Notes: generated from the sequence alone by a model not told the origin. Counted from the first letter of the stretch, positions 14,285 to 22,526 are shown. The stretch is 24,300 nucleotides of DNA from Lachnospiraceae bacterium (GCA_009911175.1 QXWX01000099.1:1-24300), one strand, 5' to 3'. A program made the numbers and translations.

Positions 14285-15757
14285 TCAGATGATGATGCAC
14301 ACCAGTCCCCCGTTGCTGTCATTGACGATCTTCTGCATGGTATCCTGGAGCTTTACCTGGCTCTCGTCGTTGATCATGGTGATCTTGTTGCGCATGCCGT
14401 CCATAACCAGCTCTTCGATGGATTTCCCGAAAATATTGGTTCCCCAGACGCCTTCCTCGGTCTCGCTCTCCGCCTTGATATATTCCACCAGGTCCTGGGC
14501 CTGCTTCTCGCTTCCCACAATGGGCGCGATCTCCGTCTCGATATTGGCGCGGATCATGTGGATAGACGGCGCCTCGGAATGGATCTTCACACCGAACTTG
14601 TTGCCCTGCTTAATGATCATGGGCTCCTCCAGGGCAATCTCCTCCTTCTTCGGGCTCACCACCCCGTAGCCCTTCATCTTCACATCCGCAAACGCGTCCT
14701 TGATCTGGGTGTATTCCTCCTTCATGGCGGCCAGCTCCTTCATCACGGAGATCAGCTCATACTCTCCCTGGATCTGTGTTCCGGTGAGTTCGCTTAAGAC
14801 TTCATAATAGAACTGCTCCGCAAACCGGATCAGGATGCGGATCTTTCCGGTATCCATCTCAATCTTGTCAACCAGGATTTTTTCTATGTACGGACTTTCC
14901 ACCTCCGGGATCCCCGATGTCACACTGCGGATATCATCCAGCTCTGTCATCATAAATTTTACGGCCGCCAGCAGATCCTGCTTGATCCGGTGCTCTCTGG
15001 ACAGCATTTCCACCCACTTGGGAACAAAAAATTCCACCTCGGAAATGGGAAATTCATACAGCACCTGGCGCATGATGTTGTTCACATCCTCCTCCTTGAG
15101 CTGCTCGCAGTTCACAGGGAGCACGGCGGTTTTGTATTTTTCCTCCATGGCGGCCTGCAAAGCTTGTGCCTCATCCGTATATGGCTTGGTGCAGTTCAAC
15201 AAAATGATAAATGGTTTTCCGATGGACTGCAGCTCCTGGATGGTCCGCTCCTCCGCCGCCACATAATTTTCCCGGGGCAGGTCGCAGATGCTGCCATCCG
15301 TCGTGACCACCAGACCGATGGTGGCATGGTCGTGGATGACCTTCTGGGTCCCGATGGCCGCCGCCTTTGTAAACGGGATCTCGTACTCAAACCAGGGCGT
15401 CTTCACCTGCCGCTCCGTGTCGTTCTCGATGTGCCCGGAAGCCCCCTCTACCATGAAGCCCACACAGTCGATGAGCCGGATCTTCACCTCCACATCCTCC
15501 GAGAGCTGGATGGAGGCCGCGTCCTTGGGGACAAATTTCGGCTCTGTGGTCATGATCGTGGTGCCGGATGCCGACTGGGGCAGCTCATCCTTTGTACGTT
15601 CCCTACTGTTTTCATCGGTCATGTTGGGAAGGACCAGCAGATCCATAAACCGCTTGATAAAGGTTGACTTGCCTGTCCGAACCGGACCGACCACGCCGAT
15701 ATAGATTTCCCCGTCGGTCCTTGCTTTCATATCCTTGTATAACTGAAATGAGTCCAT
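14285..15757 (-). CDS. spoIVA: Stage IV sporulation protein A (coat basement ATPase)
   Basis: SpoIVA forms the ATP-driven basement layer of the spore coat on the forespore surface. The 490-aa length is close to the 492 of Bacillus subtilis. The Walker A motif GPVRTGKST lies at 24-32 with Lys30 in the expected place, and DCVGFMVEGA is the Walker B region. The middle and C-terminal domains read as typical SpoIVA, and the protein ends in a hydrophobic VCIII tail, like the family's membrane-anchoring end. ATG 15757 is chosen because AGGGGG lies a few bases upstream; an in-frame start 10 codons earlier lacks support. It lies in the conserved neighbourhood of gpsA, plsY and der. The gene should be read by the mother-cell factor sigma-E. 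Confidence 0.97.
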   Translation of the reverse strand: MDSFQLYKDMKARTDGEIYIGVVGPVRTGKSTFIKRFMDLLVLPNMTDENSRERTKDELPQSASGTTIMTTEPKFVPKDAASIQLSEDVEVKIRLIDCVGFMVEGASGHIENDTERQVKTPWFEYEIPFTKAAAIGTQKVIHDHATIGLVVTTDGSICDLPRENYVAAEERTIQELQSIGKPFIILLNCTKPYTDEAQALQAAMEEKYKTAVLPVNCEQLKEEDVNNIMRQVLYEFPISEVEFFVPKWVEMLSREHRIKQDLLAAVKFMMTELDDIRSVTSGIPEVESPYIEKILVDKIEMDTGKIRILIRFAEQFYYEVLSELTGTQIQGEYELISVMKELAAMKEEYTQIKDAFADVKMKGYGVVSPKKEEIALEEPMIIKQGNKFGVKIHSEAPSIHMIRANIETEIAPIVGSEKQAQDLVEYIKAESETEEGVWGTNIFGKSIEELVMDGMRNKITMINDESQVKLQDTMQKIVNDSNGGLVCIII

Positions 15758-15808
15758 AAAAATACCCCCTTGTTCTGCTGATAACAATGTATGCAGAAAA
15801 AAAGGGGG

Positions 15809-15832
15809 GTATGATAAAATCCAAAAATATGC
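15809..15832 (-). promoter_or_regulatory. Sigma-E-like promoter of spoIVA (tentative)
   Basis: On the minus strand GCATATT (15832-15826) and CATAC (15813-15809) resemble the -35 and -10 of sigma-E promoters, with a spacer slightly shorter than usual. It lies about 50 bp before the spoIVA start, where such a promoter is expected. Confidence 0.3.
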
Positions 15833-15868
15833 TATACTTTTTTTAAACCGTAAGAAAGGAATCCTGAT

Positions 15869-16966
15869 ATGAATGCTGTTTTTTCTAAAATATCAGAGGA
15901 GCTGGAGCATCACCATGACCTGATGCTCGTCACCATTACATCAAAAAGCGGCTCCTCGCCCCGGGGCGCCGGAGCCCAGATGCTTGTCGGAGAAGGCGGA
16001 CGGCTCTGCGGCACCATCGGCGGCGGCGCCGCGGAACACCGTTCGGAGGAAACGGCCCGTACACTACTCCAAAAGAAGTGCTCCGGGGAATACTGCTTCA
16101 AGCTCCGAGAACAGGCCGGAAACGATCTCGGTATGGTCTGCGGGGGTGAGATCTCGGTCTTTTTTCAGTATATCGATCCTGCCGCAAAGGAATGGAAACG
16201 GCTTGTCTCCCGAGTGCTGGTCATGCTCAGCGCACATCAGCCGGGGCAGCTCGTGCTGCATCTGGATGGTTCCCTCCCCGCTCTGCTGGATAACGAGGGC
16301 AGGCCGGTTCCCGGTATCTTCCCGGAGGTTTGCGATTCCCCTGGAGAATCCGGGCAGACAGCAGCACCTCCCCTGCCGTCCCGTACTGGTGCCGCTCTGC
16401 CATCTTCCGATATGAAATGCCGGAAAACAACGACTTCCTTCACCATGCCCCTTCCGGTACAGGACCGTGCCGTGATCTTCGGCGGCGGACACTGCACCCA
16501 GGCGCTGGTGCCTGTGCTGAGCAGGATTGGTTTCCGTATCACGGTAATAGACAACCGGCCGGAGCTTTCCCTCCCGAAGCTCTTTCCTGAGGCGGAAACC
16601 GTCCTCTGCGGCGATTATTTTCATATTTCCGATTATCTGGACCTCACTCCGTCAGACTATGTAGTAGTCATGACCAACGGCCACACCCATGATTTTGACG
16701 TACTGCGCCAGGTCCTGCAAAATCCGCCTGCCTATGTGGGCGTCATCGGCTCCCGGCGCAAAACGGCCTTTGTGAATCAAAAGCTTCTGGAATGCGGTAT
16801 CGAAAAGGACGTCCTCTCCCGGGTACACGCCCCTATCGGTACGGCCATCAAGGCAGTGACGCCGGAAGAGATCGCAGTCAGCATTGCCGGGGAAATGATC
16901 TATGAACGGGCGCTTCTGCGGGAAGCGCGGGAGATCTGCCCGGCACAGGGCTGTCCCATGCACTAA
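15869..16966 (+). CDS. XdhC/CoxI family molybdenum-enzyme accessory protein
   Basis: XdhC-type proteins bind and sulfurate or protect molybdenum cofactor for insertion into xanthine-dehydrogenase-like enzymes. This 365-aa protein has both expected parts. The N-terminal CoxI-type domain has SSPRGAGAQMLVGE and GTIGGGAAE at about 29-57. The C-terminal Rossmann domain begins with VIFGGGHCTQALVP at about 205 and contains VIGSRRK and RVHAPIGTAIKAVTPEEIA. A poorly conserved Pro/Ser-rich linker (about 150-195) joins them. AGAAAGGA lies eight bases before the ATG. No molybdenum hydroxylase or cofactor gene is nearby. It sits on the opposite strand between spoIVA and gpsA, splitting a usually co-directional block. 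The start is shared back to back with spoIVA. Confidence 0.9.
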   Translation: MNAVFSKISEELEHHHDLMLVTITSKSGSSPRGAGAQMLVGEGGRLCGTIGGGAAEHRSEETARTLLQKKCSGEYCFKLREQAGNDLGMVCGGEISVFFQYIDPAAKEWKRLVSRVLVMLSAHQPGQLVLHLDGSLPALLDNEGRPVPGIFPEVCDSPGESGQTAAPPLPSRTGAALPSSDMKCRKTTTSFTMPLPVQDRAVIFGGGHCTQALVPVLSRIGFRITVIDNRPELSLPKLFPEAETVLCGDYFHISDYLDLTPSDYVVVMTNGHTHDFDVLRQVLQNPPAYVGVIGSRRKTAFVNQKLLECGIEKDVLSRVHAPIGTAIKAVTPEEIAVSIAGEMIYERALLREAREICPAQGCPMH

Positions 16967-16982
16967 TTTTATAAAAATAAAG

Positions 16983-17026
16983 CCAAGGCCTGCCACATCA
17001 GACTCCACTGGTGTGACAGGCCCTGG
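16983..17026. terminator. Bidirectional terminator between xdhC-like gene and gpsA
   Basis: A 17-bp imperfect stem (16983-16999 with 17010-17026) carries GGCCTG/CAGGCC in its middle. TTTT follows on the plus strand. On the minus strand the stem is followed by CTTTATTTTTAT. The two genes converge here, so it can serve both. Confidence 0.75.
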
Positions 17027-17086
17027 TTTTGCGATTCATACTCTTTTCGTACTCACAGCAGATGAATCATCTGGCATTCCGTATCA

Positions 17087-18100
17087 TCATTCCTCCCAGG
17101 GCAGCGATGCGTTTTCGCTGCGGGAAGCACGCATCATCAGCCCGTCCACGGCCTCTGCCGGGTTCTTTCCCTCGAACAGAACTTCATTGACCGCTTCCAC
17201 GATGGGCATGGATACCTGATACTGCTGGGCCAGCTTTTTAGCGGCTTTAGCGGAATACACACCTTCCACCACCATCTGGACCTCTTCCATGGCCTGCTCC
17301 ATGGTCCTGCCCTGCCCGATCAAGAAGCCTGCCTTACGGTTCCGGCTGTGGACGCTGGCGCAGGTCACGATCAGGTCGCCGATACCGGTCAGCCCGGTAA
17401 AGCTCTCGATCCTTCCGCCCATCTTCACTCCCAGCCTTGCAATCTCCGCAATTCCTCTGGTAATCAGCGCGGCCTTGGTATTGTCGCCGTAGCCCAGGCC
17501 GTCCGCGATCCCGGCCGCCAGAGCGATCACATTTTTCAGGGAGCCGCCCAGCTCAATCCCTAAGATATCCGGGCTGGTATAGACCCGGAATACCTTACTG
17601 ATAAAGACAGACTGGAGATATTCCGCCGTTTTCTTCGTCCGCGCCCCGATGACGCAGGTGGTGGGCAGCCCCCGTCCCACTTCCTCCGCATGGCTGGGGC
17701 CGGACAGCACCGCTACATCCGCCTGGGGAATCTCTTCCTCAATCTGCCGGGAGAGGGTCATCAGAGTACTCTCCTCAATCCCCTTTGCCACATCTACAAT
17801 GATCTGCCCCTCTGCAACGAAAGGAGACATCTTTTTTGCCGTCGCCCTGGTAAACGGGGATGGCACCGCAAGGACCAGAAAATCCTTTCCTTTTATCGTC
17901 CCTTCCAGGTCTCCCGTAATCTTCATATCCTCCGGCAGCTTCACGCCCGGCAGTTTTTTCTCATGCTCCCGCTTTTCATTGAGCATCTGCACTTCCGCAG
18001 GGTCAATGGACCACACCGCCACTTCATTTCCATTGTTATACAGCAGAACGCTGAGCGCTGTTCCCCAGCTTCCTGCGCCGATCACACCGATATTCGCCAT
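17087..18100 (-). CDS. gpsA: Glycerol-3-phosphate dehydrogenase [NAD(P)+]
   Basis: GpsA reduces dihydroxyacetone phosphate to sn-glycerol 3-phosphate, the backbone for phospholipids. The 337-aa length is normal. The N-terminal Rossmann fold starts with IGVIGAGSWGTAL, the dinucleotide-binding GxGxxG type. LSGPSHAEEV and GGSLKNVIALAAGI include the conserved catalytic Lys region, and NTKAALITRG is the family's substrate-binding segment. GAAGGTGAG supports the ATG. It follows plsY by 62 bp on the same strand, and the two consecutive steps of glycerolipid synthesis are thus linked. It ends before the bidirectional terminator at 16983. Confidence 0.97.
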   Translation of the reverse strand: MANIGVIGAGSWGTALSVLLYNNGNEVAVWSIDPAEVQMLNEKREHEKKLPGVKLPEDMKITGDLEGTIKGKDFLVLAVPSPFTRATAKKMSPFVAEGQIIVDVAKGIEESTLMTLSRQIEEEIPQADVAVLSGPSHAEEVGRGLPTTCVIGARTKKTAEYLQSVFISKVFRVYTSPDILGIELGGSLKNVIALAAGIADGLGYGDNTKAALITRGIAEIARLGVKMGGRIESFTGLTGIGDLIVTCASVHSRNRKAGFLIGQGRTMEQAMEEVQMVVEGVYSAKAAKKLAQQYQVSMPIVEAVNEVLFEGKNPAEAVDGLMMRASRSENASLPWEE

Positions 18101-18162
18101 ATTCTCACCTTCTAAACTGTCCTGACAGTTTCCTTTCCTGTTTTTTTCAAGCCGATCCCGAG

Positions 18163-18792
18163 TTATTTCTTGCTCCTGAACGGATTCTCCGTACCTGCCA
18201 GCAGTCTTTTGATATTCTCCTTGTGCCGCACCCAGGCCAGTACCATCAGCAGGAACACGAGCACGTACAGCTCCATCCGATACCGAAATGCCATGTCAAA
18301 GCCTCCCAGCTGTCCGTAAAACAGCACCTCCAGGAAAAACATGGAGGAGGCCAGAAGCGACCCCAGAGATACATACCGTGTCAAAAGGACCGCGATCAAA
18401 AACGCGGTCAGCGGGATCGGCACCATCACGAACCCTGTCGCCAGTACCAGCCCGGCCAATACCGCGATTCCCTTGCCACCCTTGAATTTGAGATAAAACG
18501 GGAAATTATGCCCCAATGTGGCGCCCATTCCCGCATACATGGCAAGCAGCGGCACATACTCGGTATCCCGGTAAAGGTACCGCGCGATCAGGACCGCCGC
18601 TAGGCATTTGATCACATCGCCCGCAAAGGTCATGGCGCCCGCTTTCCAGCCCATAACCCGGAGCGCGTTGGTGGAGCCTGCGTTTCCGCTCCCTTCCTTC
18701 CTGATATCCACGTGGTTCATTTTGCCGACCAGATATCCGGTCTGCAGAAGCCCGCATATATAACCGATTGCCAGACAGATGATACGTTCCAT
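18163..18792 (-). CDS. plsY: Acyl-phosphate:glycerol-3-phosphate acyltransferase
   Basis: PlsY is a small integral membrane enzyme that puts the first acyl chain on glycerol 3-phosphate. The 209-aa protein has about five hydrophobic segments. The conserved cytoplasmic loops are clear: GSGNAGSTNALR at about 36-47 and GHNFPFYLKFKGGKGIAV at about 93-110, which hold the phosphate- and acyl-binding residues. It uses the product of GpsA, encoded next. The start codon lies four bases after the der stop, so it is translated from the der transcript. A Lys/Arg-rich C-terminal tail follows the last segment. Confidence 0.96.
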   Translation of the reverse strand: MERIICLAIGYICGLLQTGYLVGKMNHVDIRKEGSGNAGSTNALRVMGWKAGAMTFAGDVIKCLAAVLIARYLYRDTEYVPLLAMYAGMGATLGHNFPFYLKFKGGKGIAVLAGLVLATGFVMVPIPLTAFLIAVLLTRYVSLGSLLASSMFFLEVLFYGQLGGFDMAFRYRMELYVLVFLLMVLAWVRHKENIKRLLAGTENPFRSKK

Positions 18793-18796
18793 GATC

Positions 18797-20125
18797 CTAC
18801 CGCCCCTTTTCCTTTCTTTCTCTGATGTAGAATTTCAGTGCCGTCCCCCGGAATCCAAACGCCTCCCGGATCTTATTTTCCAGATACCTTGTGTAGGAAA
18901 AATGCATCAGCTCCTTGTCATTTACGAAGATCACAAAGGTCGGCGGCTTCACCGCAACCTGGGTCATATAATAGAGCTTCAGCCGCTTGCCCTTGTCCGA
19001 CGGAGGCTGCTGCATAGCCACCGCCTCGCTGAGGATCTCATTGAGCACCCCGGTAGCCACACGAAGCGTCTGGTTGGCAATGACCATATCGATCCTGTCA
19101 TACAGCTTGGTGAGGCGCTGTCCGGTCATGGCCGACACATACATGATCTCCGCATAAGGCATAAAGGACAAAATCTGCCGGATCTGATTCTCATACTCCC
19201 GCATGGTCTTATCCGTTTTCTCAATGGCATCCCATTTATTGACCACGATGATCACGCCTTTGCCCCGCTCATGGGCGATCCCCGCAATCTTGGCGTCCTG
19301 CTCGGTGGCCCCTTCCACCGCGTCAATGACCATCAGCACTACATCCGCGCGCTCCACTGCCGTCACCGCCCGGATGATGCTGTAGCGTTCCAGCTCTTCC
19401 TTGATCTTGCTCTTCCTGCGCAGCCCCGCCGTATCAATCAGTACATATTCCCTTCCGTCATATTTTACTACACTGTCGATGGCATCCCGGGTGGTTCCCG
19501 CGATATCCGATACAATGGCCCGGTTCTCCCCGGCCAGCTTGTTGAGGATGGAGGATTTTCCCACATTGGGCTTCCCTACAATGGCGATCCGGGGACGTTC
19601 ATCCTCCTCTTCCGTGCCGGCCCCTTCCGGGAAATGGGAGATCACCACATCCAGCATGTCCCCCAGCCCCAGCCGGGAGGCCGCCGAGATGGGAATGGGG
19701 TCGCCGATCCCCAGATTGTAAAACTCGTATACATCGGGCATGAACTTCTCAAAGCTGTCCACCTTGTTTACCACCAGGACTACCGGCTTGGCGGAACGCC
19801 GAAGCAGATCCGCTACCTTGGAGTCCGCGTCTGTAAGCCCCTGCCGAACATCGGTGATAAAGATAATGACATCCGCCGTGTCGATGGCGATCTGCGCCTG
19901 CTCCCGCATCTGGGAGAGGATGATATCCTTGCTGTCCGGCTCGATGCCTCCCGTATCGATCATGGTAAACTCCCGGTCCAGCCAGCTCACGTCCGCGTAG
20001 ATCCGGTCCCTTGTCACCCCCGGCGTATCCTTCACGATAGAGATCATGCCTCCCGCCAGGGCGTTGAATAACGTAGACTTTCCCACATTGGGGCGGCCTA
20101 CTACTGCTACTACTGGTTTACTCAT
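18797..20125 (-). CDS. der: Ribosome-associated GTPase Der (EngA)
   Basis: Der is an essential tandem-GTPase needed for 50S ribosome assembly. The 442-aa protein has two complete G domains and a C-terminal KH-like domain. The first G1 motif is GRPNVGKST at 10-18 with DTGG and NKVD. The second is GKPNVGKSS at about 184 with DTAG and NKWD. The C-terminal segment ends in a basic tail (RERKEKGR). AGGAAGGG lies about 11 bases upstream of the ATG. It is the first gene of the der-plsY-gpsA run, 131 bp after the DUF512 gene. That gap holds the symmetric sequence ATATCTG-T-CAGATAT (20218-20232) and no clear terminator. Confidence 0.98.
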   Translation of the reverse strand: MSKPVVAVVGRPNVGKSTLFNALAGGMISIVKDTPGVTRDRIYADVSWLDREFTMIDTGGIEPDSKDIILSQMREQAQIAIDTADVIIFITDVRQGLTDADSKVADLLRRSAKPVVLVVNKVDSFEKFMPDVYEFYNLGIGDPIPISAASRLGLGDMLDVVISHFPEGAGTEEEDERPRIAIVGKPNVGKSSILNKLAGENRAIVSDIAGTTRDAIDSVVKYDGREYVLIDTAGLRRKSKIKEELERYSIIRAVTAVERADVVLMVIDAVEGATEQDAKIAGIAHERGKGVIIVVNKWDAIEKTDKTMREYENQIRQILSFMPYAEIMYVSAMTGQRLTKLYDRIDMVIANQTLRVATGVLNEILSEAVAMQQPPSDKGKRLKLYYMTQVAVKPPTFVIFVNDKELMHFSYTRYLENKIREAFGFRGTALKFYIRERKEKGR

Positions 20126-20256
20126 CTTCTATATCCCTTCCTGTATTCTGACCGAAGGCTGTTTTTTTGCTCTCCGGTCCGTTTCATCCCTGATTGGTTT
20201 CGGTTTGGAATCCCTATATATCTGTCAGATATTCTGCCGTATTTATAAAGGCATAA

Positions 20257-21588
20257 TCACGGTCTCTCTGCGTCAGGATTCCTTGCCAGGATTGCGTCCA
20301 GCAGATCCTGACCGCTTGATTTTACAATATTCAGCGGCACTTGTAAAGCACTCTCTACCTGGGAAACCGTAAAATCATCTAAAAATACGTCTTCCTCGGC
20401 ACGCAGCATATTGCAGGGGAGCAAAAGCCGCTCCGCCAGATCCTTCCCGGAAAGCTGCTTCACCAGGTCCTGCCCCGTGATCAGCCCCGACACCGTGATC
20501 TGCTCCCCGAAAAATTCATTTTTCACCGGGCAGACCATGACCTCTGTACGGGGAAACTTTTCCCGAAGCTGCTCTGCCATCCGTTCCAGATAAGGTGCGG
20601 CCAGAAGCCCGGTGGCAAGAGAAAGTCTCCGTTCCTCCTGGTCACCCTTCTCCTCGTCCAATGCCTCTGCAAATTCGTTCAGAAGCAGACGCAGCATCCC
20701 GACCCCGTTTTCCAGCTGCAGATACCCGTCATAGGACTCCTCCTCCGGCAGTTCCTCCCCGGCCAGGATGTACCACTCGTCGCTGGCGTGGATGAAGTGC
20801 AGGCCATGTTCCGGATACAGGCGTTCCTGCCATCCGTGAATCAGCTCCAGCACCTTCCGGGCTTCCTCCCCTGTAAAGGGCTCCAAAGGCTCCAGCCCCT
20901 CCCGAAACCGGGTCAGCCCCACGGGCACCACGGACACGCTACGCAGGAAAGGCAGGTACCGGGTCAGTTCCCGGATACTCCGATCCAGCTCTTCCCCGTC
21001 ATTGAAGCCCTTGCACAGGACGATCTGCCCGTTCATCTCGATCCCGGCCTCATAGAGCATGTCCACCTTTTTCAAAGCTTCCCCGGCAAACCGATTGTGC
21101 AGCATCCTGCAGCGAAGCTTGGGATTCATGGTCTGAAAGGAAATGTTGATGGGCTCTAAATGGAATCGGATGATCCGCCGAATATCGTGTTCGCTCATGT
21201 TGGTCAGCGTCACATAGTTGCCCTGGAGGAAGGACAGCCGGGAATCATCGTCCTTAAAATACAGCGTATCCCGCATCCCAGGCGGCATCTGGTCGATGAA
21301 GCAGAAAATGCACTTGTTCCGGCAGGAACGGTATTCATCCATCAGCCCCTGTTCAAATTCCAGCCCCAGGTCTTCGTAAATCTCCTTCTCTATCTCCAGC
21401 TCCCACTGCTCGCCGTCCGGCTTCTCGATCAGCAGCAGGATCTCCTCTTCTTCTATATAATAACGATAATCAAATACATCCTCGATCTCCTGTCCGTCCA
21501 CCGAGAGCAGCCGGTCCCCCGGCTTGATGCCCATCTCCCAAGCAATACTCCCGGGCTGAACGGAGCGGATCTTATGCTCATGTGCCAT
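20257..21588 (-). CDS. PDZ / radical-SAM protein with DUF512
   Basis: This 443-aa protein belongs to a family found almost only in Firmicutes and neighbours, usually beside der. An N-terminal PDZ-like domain (about 1-70, with GIKPGDRLLSVDGQEI) is followed by a short linker. Next comes a radical SAM-type region with CRNKCIFCF at about 89-97, a CxxxCxxC iron-sulfur motif, and then the DUF512 domain (about 220-430). No reaction is established for the family, and I assign none. AGGGAG lies a few bases before the ATG. An extended -10 promoter about 125 bp upstream gives a leader containing a palindromic repeat. The gene order matches the usual neighbourhood. Confidence 0.93.
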   Translation of the reverse strand: MAHEHKIRSVQPGSIAWEMGIKPGDRLLSVDGQEIEDVFDYRYYIEEEEILLLIEKPDGEQWELEIEKEIYEDLGLEFEQGLMDEYRSCRNKCIFCFIDQMPPGMRDTLYFKDDDSRLSFLQGNYVTLTNMSEHDIRRIIRFHLEPINISFQTMNPKLRCRMLHNRFAGEALKKVDMLYEAGIEMNGQIVLCKGFNDGEELDRSIRELTRYLPFLRSVSVVPVGLTRFREGLEPLEPFTGEEARKVLELIHGWQERLYPEHGLHFIHASDEWYILAGEELPEEESYDGYLQLENGVGMLRLLLNEFAEALDEEKGDQEERRLSLATGLLAAPYLERMAEQLREKFPRTEVMVCPVKNEFFGEQITVSGLITGQDLVKQLSGKDLAERLLLPCNMLRAEEDVFLDDFTVSQVESALQVPLNIVKSSGQDLLDAILARNPDAERP

Positions 21589-21616
21589 AGATACTCTCCC
21601 TGTCCTGGTTTCGTCC

Positions 21617-21700
21617 GGTTACGCTTCACAGTCTGTCCGTCTGTGAATCGTGTTAGCAGCAAGCGCGCGGCACCGCGTGAACAGTAACTGAATCGTAACC
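21617..21700. repeat. Palindromic repeat in the DUF512 leader, related to the lysA cluster
   Basis: GGTTACGCTTCA (21617-21628) pairs with TGAATCGTAACC (21689-21700) with one mismatch. TTCACAG (21625-21631) pairs with CTGTGAA (21641-21647). The 12-mer GTGAACAGTAAC at 21677-21688 is identical to 12419-12430. It lies inside the predicted leader of the DUF512-der transcript. Confidence 0.65.
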
Positions 21701-21711
21701 TTCTTTTCAGC

Positions 21712-21720
21712 ATTATACCA
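21712..21720 (-). promoter_or_regulatory. Extended -10 promoter of the DUF512-der-plsY-gpsA genes
   Basis: On the minus strand TGG-TATAAT (21720-21712) is a perfect -10 with the TG extension. The -35 at 17 bp is poor. The predicted start near 21705 gives a leader of about 117 nt before the ATG at 21588. Confidence 0.6.
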
Positions 21721-21750
21721 TAATAACTTGAATTTTCCACCACTTTATAA

Positions 21751-21900
21751 CTATATAAAACCATTGTTTTTCCTGATTTTTACGTGGTGATTCTGCATAA
21801 CCTGGTGCCGCTCCTGAAACTCCCTGGAGCCCACGCCAAGGCGCTCGATCTCTGCGGCGTTCAGCTCGTCCATCATTGTTTTAAATTTTTCCTGCGTCAT
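21751..21900 (-). CDS. Small unrecognised protein (49 aa)
   Basis: This short frame is supported by AAGGAG five bases before ATG 21900; the frame extends 20 codons further but without a good ribosome binding site. The product starts MTQEKFKTMMDELNAAEIE, is strongly charged, probably helical, and ends HHVKIRKNNGFI. It has no membrane segment or Cys. It is the third gene after the two tandem mini-regulators on the same strand, 68 bp after the second. Function unknown; a partner of the regulators is possible. Confidence 0.55.
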   Translation of the reverse strand: MTQEKFKTMMDELNAAEIERLGVGSREFQERHQVMQNHHVKIRKNNGFI

Positions 21901-21968
21901 GTCCACTCCTTCCCGCTGCCATGCAGCAGCCGCTCCATCCATTTCAAAAGGCACCGCCACGTGTGTTT

Positions 21969-22163
21969 TTACAGTTCTATGATCTCTTCGGGTTTCACTT
22001 CCAGAGCCCGGGCAATTTTACCCAAGAGCGCCGGTCTGCAGCTCCGGCCGCTCATGACAGCCGAAAGCGTCTGCCGTGATATCCCGGCTTTCCCCGCCAA
22101 TTCTTTCTGGTTCATGCTGAAATCTGCCATCAGCAGAAGAACCTTTGTTTTGTCTAATCTCAT
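21969..22163 (-). CDS. Cro/C1-type helix-turn-helix mini-regulator
   Basis: This 64-aa protein is almost entirely a helix-turn-helix domain of the Xre/Cro-C1 class. The helix pair reads NQKELAGKAGISRQTLSAVM, followed by LLGKIARALEVKPEEIIEL, the usual packing helices. A perfect GAGGTGAG lies three bases before the ATG. It has no extra effector domain, so it may act as a bare DNA-binding protein. It is similar in plan and sequence to the gene just upstream (22178-22390), 14 bp away, indicating a tandem duplication that has diverged. Confidence 0.85.
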   Translation of the reverse strand: MRLDKTKVLLLMADFSMNQKELAGKAGISRQTLSAVMSGRSCRPALLGKIARALEVKPEEIIEL

Positions 22164-22177
22164 TTTCTCACCTCGCT

Positions 22178-22390
22178 TTATTCAATAATTTCAGTTACTT
22201 TACATTCGAGAGCCTTTGCGATCTTGCCCAACGTAGCAATTTTACAGCCACCTTCTCTCATGATCCTTCGATAAGACGCGTAACTGATTCCCGAAGAACC
22301 GCATAAATCGTATGGATTCATGCACTTTCCAGCCATGAGAAGCTGCACCTTATTCTGGCTGATTTTTAAACTGGTCATTACTTTCGACAT
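22178..22390 (-). CDS. Cro/C1-type helix-turn-helix mini-regulator, divergent paralogue
   Basis: This 70-aa protein shares with the next gene the pattern KVxLLMA...GIS...(R)...LGKIAKALE...TEII. The helix-turn-helix reads NPYDLCGSSGISYASYRRIM; it is less canonical than its neighbour, with three Cys residues. ATG 22390 follows GGAAGGTG; an in-frame start further upstream has no support. It is divergently oriented to the Xre gene at 22544, and three operator-like sites lie between them. It probably leads a short transcript with 21969-22163 and 21751-21900. Confidence 0.8.
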   Translation of the reverse strand: MSKVMTSLKISQNKVQLLMAGKCMNPYDLCGSSGISYASYRRIMREGGCKIATLGKIAKALECKVTEIIE

Positions 22391-22416
22391 TTCTTCACCT
22401 TCCTTTTTCATTATTG

Positions 22417-22498
22417 ACAGGTATTTAATCACCTGTTACAATACAGTGTGTGAGGTGTATTATTACCTGTCAAGTGCAAAAAAGGTTATTTATTACCT
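22417..22498. promoter_or_regulatory. Three AGGT-N8-ACCT operator-like sites between divergent regulators
   Basis: Site 1 (22417-22436) is a perfect ACAGGT-N8-ACCTGT palindrome. Sites 2 (22453-22468) and 3 (22483-22498) keep AGGT-N8-ACCT with AT-only or nearly AT-only centres. Centres are 34 and 30 bp apart, about three helical turns. Site 3 abuts the likely -35 of the plus-strand gene, and site 2 overlaps a minus-strand TTGACA. This arrangement resembles lambdoid-type operators of Xre/C1 regulators. Confidence 0.75.
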
Positions 22499-22517
22499 GT
22501 TATTTTATTTTTAAATA

Positions 22518-22526
22518 TGTTATACT
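22518..22526 (+). promoter_or_regulatory. Extended -10 promoter of the Xre gene
   Basis: TGT-TATACT is an extended -10 with one mismatch. The -35 at 17 bp is weak and next to operator site 3. The predicted leader is very short, directly preceding GAGGTG. Confidence 0.55.

Noticed and set aside
18779..20071. 430-codon plus-strand open frame opposite der
   Set aside because: It is the shadow of der, which has all GTPase motifs; the opposite frame has no ribosome binding site or recognisable domain.
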